Assembly: GCA_002304845.1 (NCBI GenBank)
Contig: DBPM01000033.1
Coordinates: 1-6,600, forward strand
Source of the DNA: Candidatus Shapirobacteria bacterium UBA1420
GTDB taxonomy: Bacteria > Patescibacteriota > Microgenomatia > UBA12405
DNA length: 6,600 nucleotides
Direction: 5' to 3'
The notes beneath the pieces are model-generated. The model worked only from the letters and a program-made list of their open reading frames with translations. It was not told where the DNA came from and did no database searches. Below are positions 4,856 to 6,600 of the stretch, piece by piece; the stretch's first letter is position 1, and every line of letters begins with the position of its first letter. Both the position numbers and the translations under genes were made by a program.

Positions 4856-5095
4856 ATGAAAATACAGCTTTTTGACCGTGGTTTACCACCTGGAAAAAAA
4901 TTATTTGCTGATTTGGACTCTCTTTGTCAACGTTTTCAAATTGATGATCCTGAATATATTCGGGATATGAGCAAAGTTTACGCCCGAGGTCTACAAGGTA
5001 ACACTATCCTCTTAATTGATAATGAAGTTGTTTTGATTGATCAGTATCCTTCCAAATCAGAACTGGAAGCCATCCTCTCAGATTATCTTAAATAA
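4856..5095 (+). CDS. Small thioredoxin-fold-like protein lacking the CxxC motif
   Basis: The 79-residue protein follows the layout of small thioredoxin/glutaredoxin-like proteins (the redox-active disulfide type, Thioredoxin_3). It has an opening beta strand (MKIQLFDRG), a loop and first helix (LPPGKKLFADLDSLCQRF), a middle DPEYIRDMSKVYARGL segment, then a strand pair and last helix (NTILLIDNEVVLIDQYPSKSELEAILSDYL). In the family the first loop is usually GCPxCKK; here it is GLPPGKK (9-15), so both active-site cysteines are replaced. The usual cis-proline of the TPALVINGEV segment is also absent (TILLIDNEV). The only cysteine is Cys24, in the helix. If the fold assignment is right, the protein cannot do dithiol chemistry and may be a binding or structural relative. 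The fold call rests on pattern only. It follows tsaD by 9 bases and overlaps the end of tatD by 18 bases. Confidence 0.75.
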   Translation: MKIQLFDRGLPPGKKLFADLDSLCQRFQIDDPEYIRDMSKVYARGLQGNTILLIDNEVVLIDQYPSKSELEAILSDYLK

Positions 5096-5815
5096 ACGCT
5101 TAGCATTGTCATCAATTATTTTTTCAGTCTTCTTAAATTCTTCTCCCCAGATTTCCACCACTTTTTCATAAATATTTTTTATCCAAGCCGGTTTATTTTC
5201 TTCACCTCGATGGGGGATAGGTGCCAAAAAAGGAGAGTCAGTTTCTAAAACTAGCCTGTCTTTAGGAATATTTTTGACTACTTCAATCAGACCTGACTCA
5301 TAAGTCACATTACCGTCAATTCCAAAAAACCAATCTTCTCCCAACTCTAAAAAGTTTTTTATCTTTTTTTTACCACCACTGTAACAATGAATTACTCCTC
5401 TTAAATTTTGATATTTTTTTAACACTTCCAGAGTTTCTTCTATTGCTTTTCGGGAATGGACTATTATGGCTTTATTATATTTAAGACTTAACTTAATTTG
5501 TTTTTCAAAAAATTTTATTTGCAAATTTTTATCAACCTCACCTACAAATTCCAAACCACATTCTCCTACCGCTACAATTTCTTTGTGCTTTTTAAGCAAT
5601 TCTTCCAAACTATTTATTTGTTTATCAATTTCTTTATTTATCTCTTGCGGATGTATGCCAACACTGGGCAATAGTCTTTTATCGCTTTTCACCAAAGTAA
5701 TATTTTCTTTCGAATCATCTATACTGCTGGCTGCCAAGATTACGTATTCAAGTCCATCAATATCACCACTTTTACGGCCAAACCTGGATGTTAAATGAGC
5801 ATGAGTATCAATCAT
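5078..5815 (-). CDS. tatD: TatD-family metal-dependent hydrolase (DNase)
   Basis: This TIM-barrel member of the amidohydrolase superfamily belongs to the TatD family, which has two-metal nuclease activity (3'-5' exonuclease in E. coli TatD). All expected ligands are visible: His5 and His7 (DTHAHL), Glu85 (VGECGLE), His120 (IVHSRKA), His143 (GVIHCYSGG) and Asp193 (LETDSPFLAP). VGIHPQE (52-58) is another family motif. GECGLE carries Glu where GE.GLD is usual; that position is not a metal ligand. At 245 residues it is slightly shorter than the common 255-265. Its ATG (5815-5813) shares one base with the TAA of metG (TAATG), so translation is probably coupled, and the metG-tatD order is a familiar bacterial arrangement. 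No promoter is seen for it alone. It ends with TGA inside the 3' end of the converging gene. Confidence 0.95.
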   Translation of the reverse strand: MIDTHAHLTSRFGRKSGDIDGLEYVILAASSIDDSKENITLVKSDKRLLPSVGIHPQEINKEIDKQINSLEELLKKHKEIVAVGECGLEFVGEVDKNLQIKFFEKQIKLSLKYNKAIIVHSRKAIEETLEVLKKYQNLRGVIHCYSGGKKKIKNFLELGEDWFFGIDGNVTYESGLIEVVKNIPKDRLVLETDSPFLAPIPHRGEENKPAWIKNIYEKVVEIWGEEFKKTEKIIDDNAKRLFKII

Positions 5816-6600
5816 TATTTGATTCTGGGAAACAAAGTTGTCTCTAAAGCCTTTATTTTTCCACTTAATTGCTCCTTAATTTTGTTGGCAGCTGTCGGTA
5901 TGACTGACTCTAAACAATCAGCTGCTTTTAATAAATTGCTGGCACACTCTGTCAATACCTCAATCCTTCTAGGATCATCTGTGGATAATTTCCATGGTTC
6001 CACTTGATTCAGCAAGTTATTGGATTTATTGACCAAGTTTTCCAGTACCCAGCCCACTGCTTCACTTAATTTCAATTGATTAACTAGTTTAATAAAAGTC
6101 TCTTTATTAACCGAGATTTCCGGAACATTTAAACCTTCACCCAGTTTACACACCCGACTTAATAAATTCCCTAAATTATTGGCTAAATCAGCATTATATT
6201 TTTCTTTAAAACGTTCGATGCCAATATCTACATCACCATCATTTGGAAAAGAGGTGATGATTAAATATCTAGCCCCGTCGACCCCAAACAAATCCACCAT
6301 TTCCTTGGGTGGAATCGTATTTCCTAGAGATTTACTCATTTTTTGACCGTCGATGGTGTAAAAATCATGAACATAAATTTTTTTAGGTAAAGACAGTTCG
6401 GCTGACATCAACATTGCCTGCCAAATCACTGCATGAAACCACAAAATTTCTTTACCTAACAGATGTAAATCCGCTGGCCAAAATGCTTTCTTATTTTCTA
6501 AAAATTGAGTCGCACTATAATAATTAATCAAGGCGTCTATCCACACATAAATAGTTTGACTTTTATCCCAAGGGGCGGGGATACCCCAAGTTACATTTTC
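5815..6600 (-). CDS. metG: Methionyl-tRNA synthetase, C-terminal part (N-terminus beyond window)
   Basis: This class I synthetase attaches methionine to initiator and elongator tRNA-Met. Only 261 codons are in view; the frame stays open to the right edge, so the HIGH motif and zinc-binding region lie outside. Counting from the edge, VTWGIPAPWD (3-12) leads into YVWIDALINYYSA (18-30), GKEILWFHAVIW (49-60) and the catalytic loop KMSKSLGN (87-94), which binds ATP. The helical anticodon-binding domain follows, with IERFKEKYNADLANNLGNLLSRV and WVLENLV segments, and the protein ends at LFPRIK. No C-terminal EMAP/Trbp111-type tRNA-binding domain is attached, as in many short bacterial MetG forms. 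The GTG at 6546-6544 encodes the Val of YVW and is not a start. The stop overlaps the tatD start by one base. Confidence 0.96.
   Translation of the reverse strand, partial: ENVTWGIPAPWDKSQTIYVWIDALINYYSATQFLENKKAFWPADLHLLGKEILWFHAVIWQAMLMSAELSLPKKIYVHDFYTIDGQKMSKSLGNTIPPKEMVDLFGVDGARYLIITSFPNDGDVDIGIERFKEKYNADLANNLGNLLSRVCKLGEGLNVPEISVNKETFIKLVNQLKLSEAVGWVLENLVNKSNNLLNQVEPWKLSTDDPRRIEVLTECASNLLKAADCLESVIPTAANKIKEQLSGKIKALETTLFPRIK

Noticed and set aside
5078..5080. Possible use of the UGA-glycine code
   Set aside because: tatD ends with TGA at the expected length for the family, and none of the recognised genes needs an in-frame TGA read as an amino acid.
5466..6007. Plus-strand frames of 110 and 70 residues opposite tatD and metG
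   Set aside because: They are antisense shadows of well-supported genes with all metal ligands or synthetase motifs in the other strand.
6544..6546. GTG as the start of a 243-residue protein
   Set aside because: The frame continues upstream to the window edge with methionyl-tRNA synthetase sequence (WGIPAPWD), and this GTG encodes the Val of the YVWIDA motif. The gene is cut by the window instead.

Overview
The window looks like chromosomal core sequence from a small-genome, AT-rich bacterium, most likely a member of the Candidate Phyla Radiation (Patescibacteria, perhaps Microgenomates-like). This placement is inferred from several things: very tight packing, frequent strand switches, almost no visible Shine-Dalgarno sites, small helical orphan proteins, and a Pro/Thr-linker membrane protein of a kind common in that group. 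TGA ends tatD, so the recoded UGA-Gly code of SR1/Gracilibacteria does not apply. No rRNA, tRNA, CRISPR array, insertion sequence or prophage gene is visible.

Layout. Positions 1-665 hold two unrecognised plus-strand genes separated by 2 bases. Positions 666-1036 hold no confident gene. That stretch has a possible promoter with a CRP-like palindrome, a possible 77-residue proline-rich basic protein, then an extended -10 element and a hairpin just before the gene for ribosomal protein bL25 (1037-1720). A minus-strand membrane-anchored TPR protein (1689-2105) meets the end of bL25. Its promoter is mirrored by that of a fused TsaC-TsaE gene (2152-3231). A minus-strand anchored protein with a Pro/Thr/Ser linker (3212-3802) meets the end of that fusion, and it diverges from tsaD (3824-4846). 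A thioredoxin-fold-like protein without cysteines follows (4856-5095). Finally, a metG-tatD pair on the minus strand (6600 down to 5078) runs in from beyond the right edge.

Functional theme. Most of the recognisable genes serve translation. TsaC-TsaE and TsaD are three of the four activities that bacteria use to make N6-threonylcarbamoyladenosine (t6A37) in tRNA. MetG charges tRNA-Met, and bL25 binds 5S rRNA. The fourth t6A partner, TsaB, is not in the window. TatD is a metal-dependent nuclease, here coupled to metG.

Expression architecture. Several starts have a -10-like hexamer ending only 6-8 bases before the ATG, which predicts leaderless mRNAs. Two divergent gene pairs share symmetric promoters, and three convergent pairs overlap at their 3' ends. 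I see no defence system, biosynthetic cluster or mobile system. The most interesting signals are this promoter architecture, the bL25 leader hairpin, the TsaC-TsaE fusion and the cysteine-less thioredoxin-like protein.
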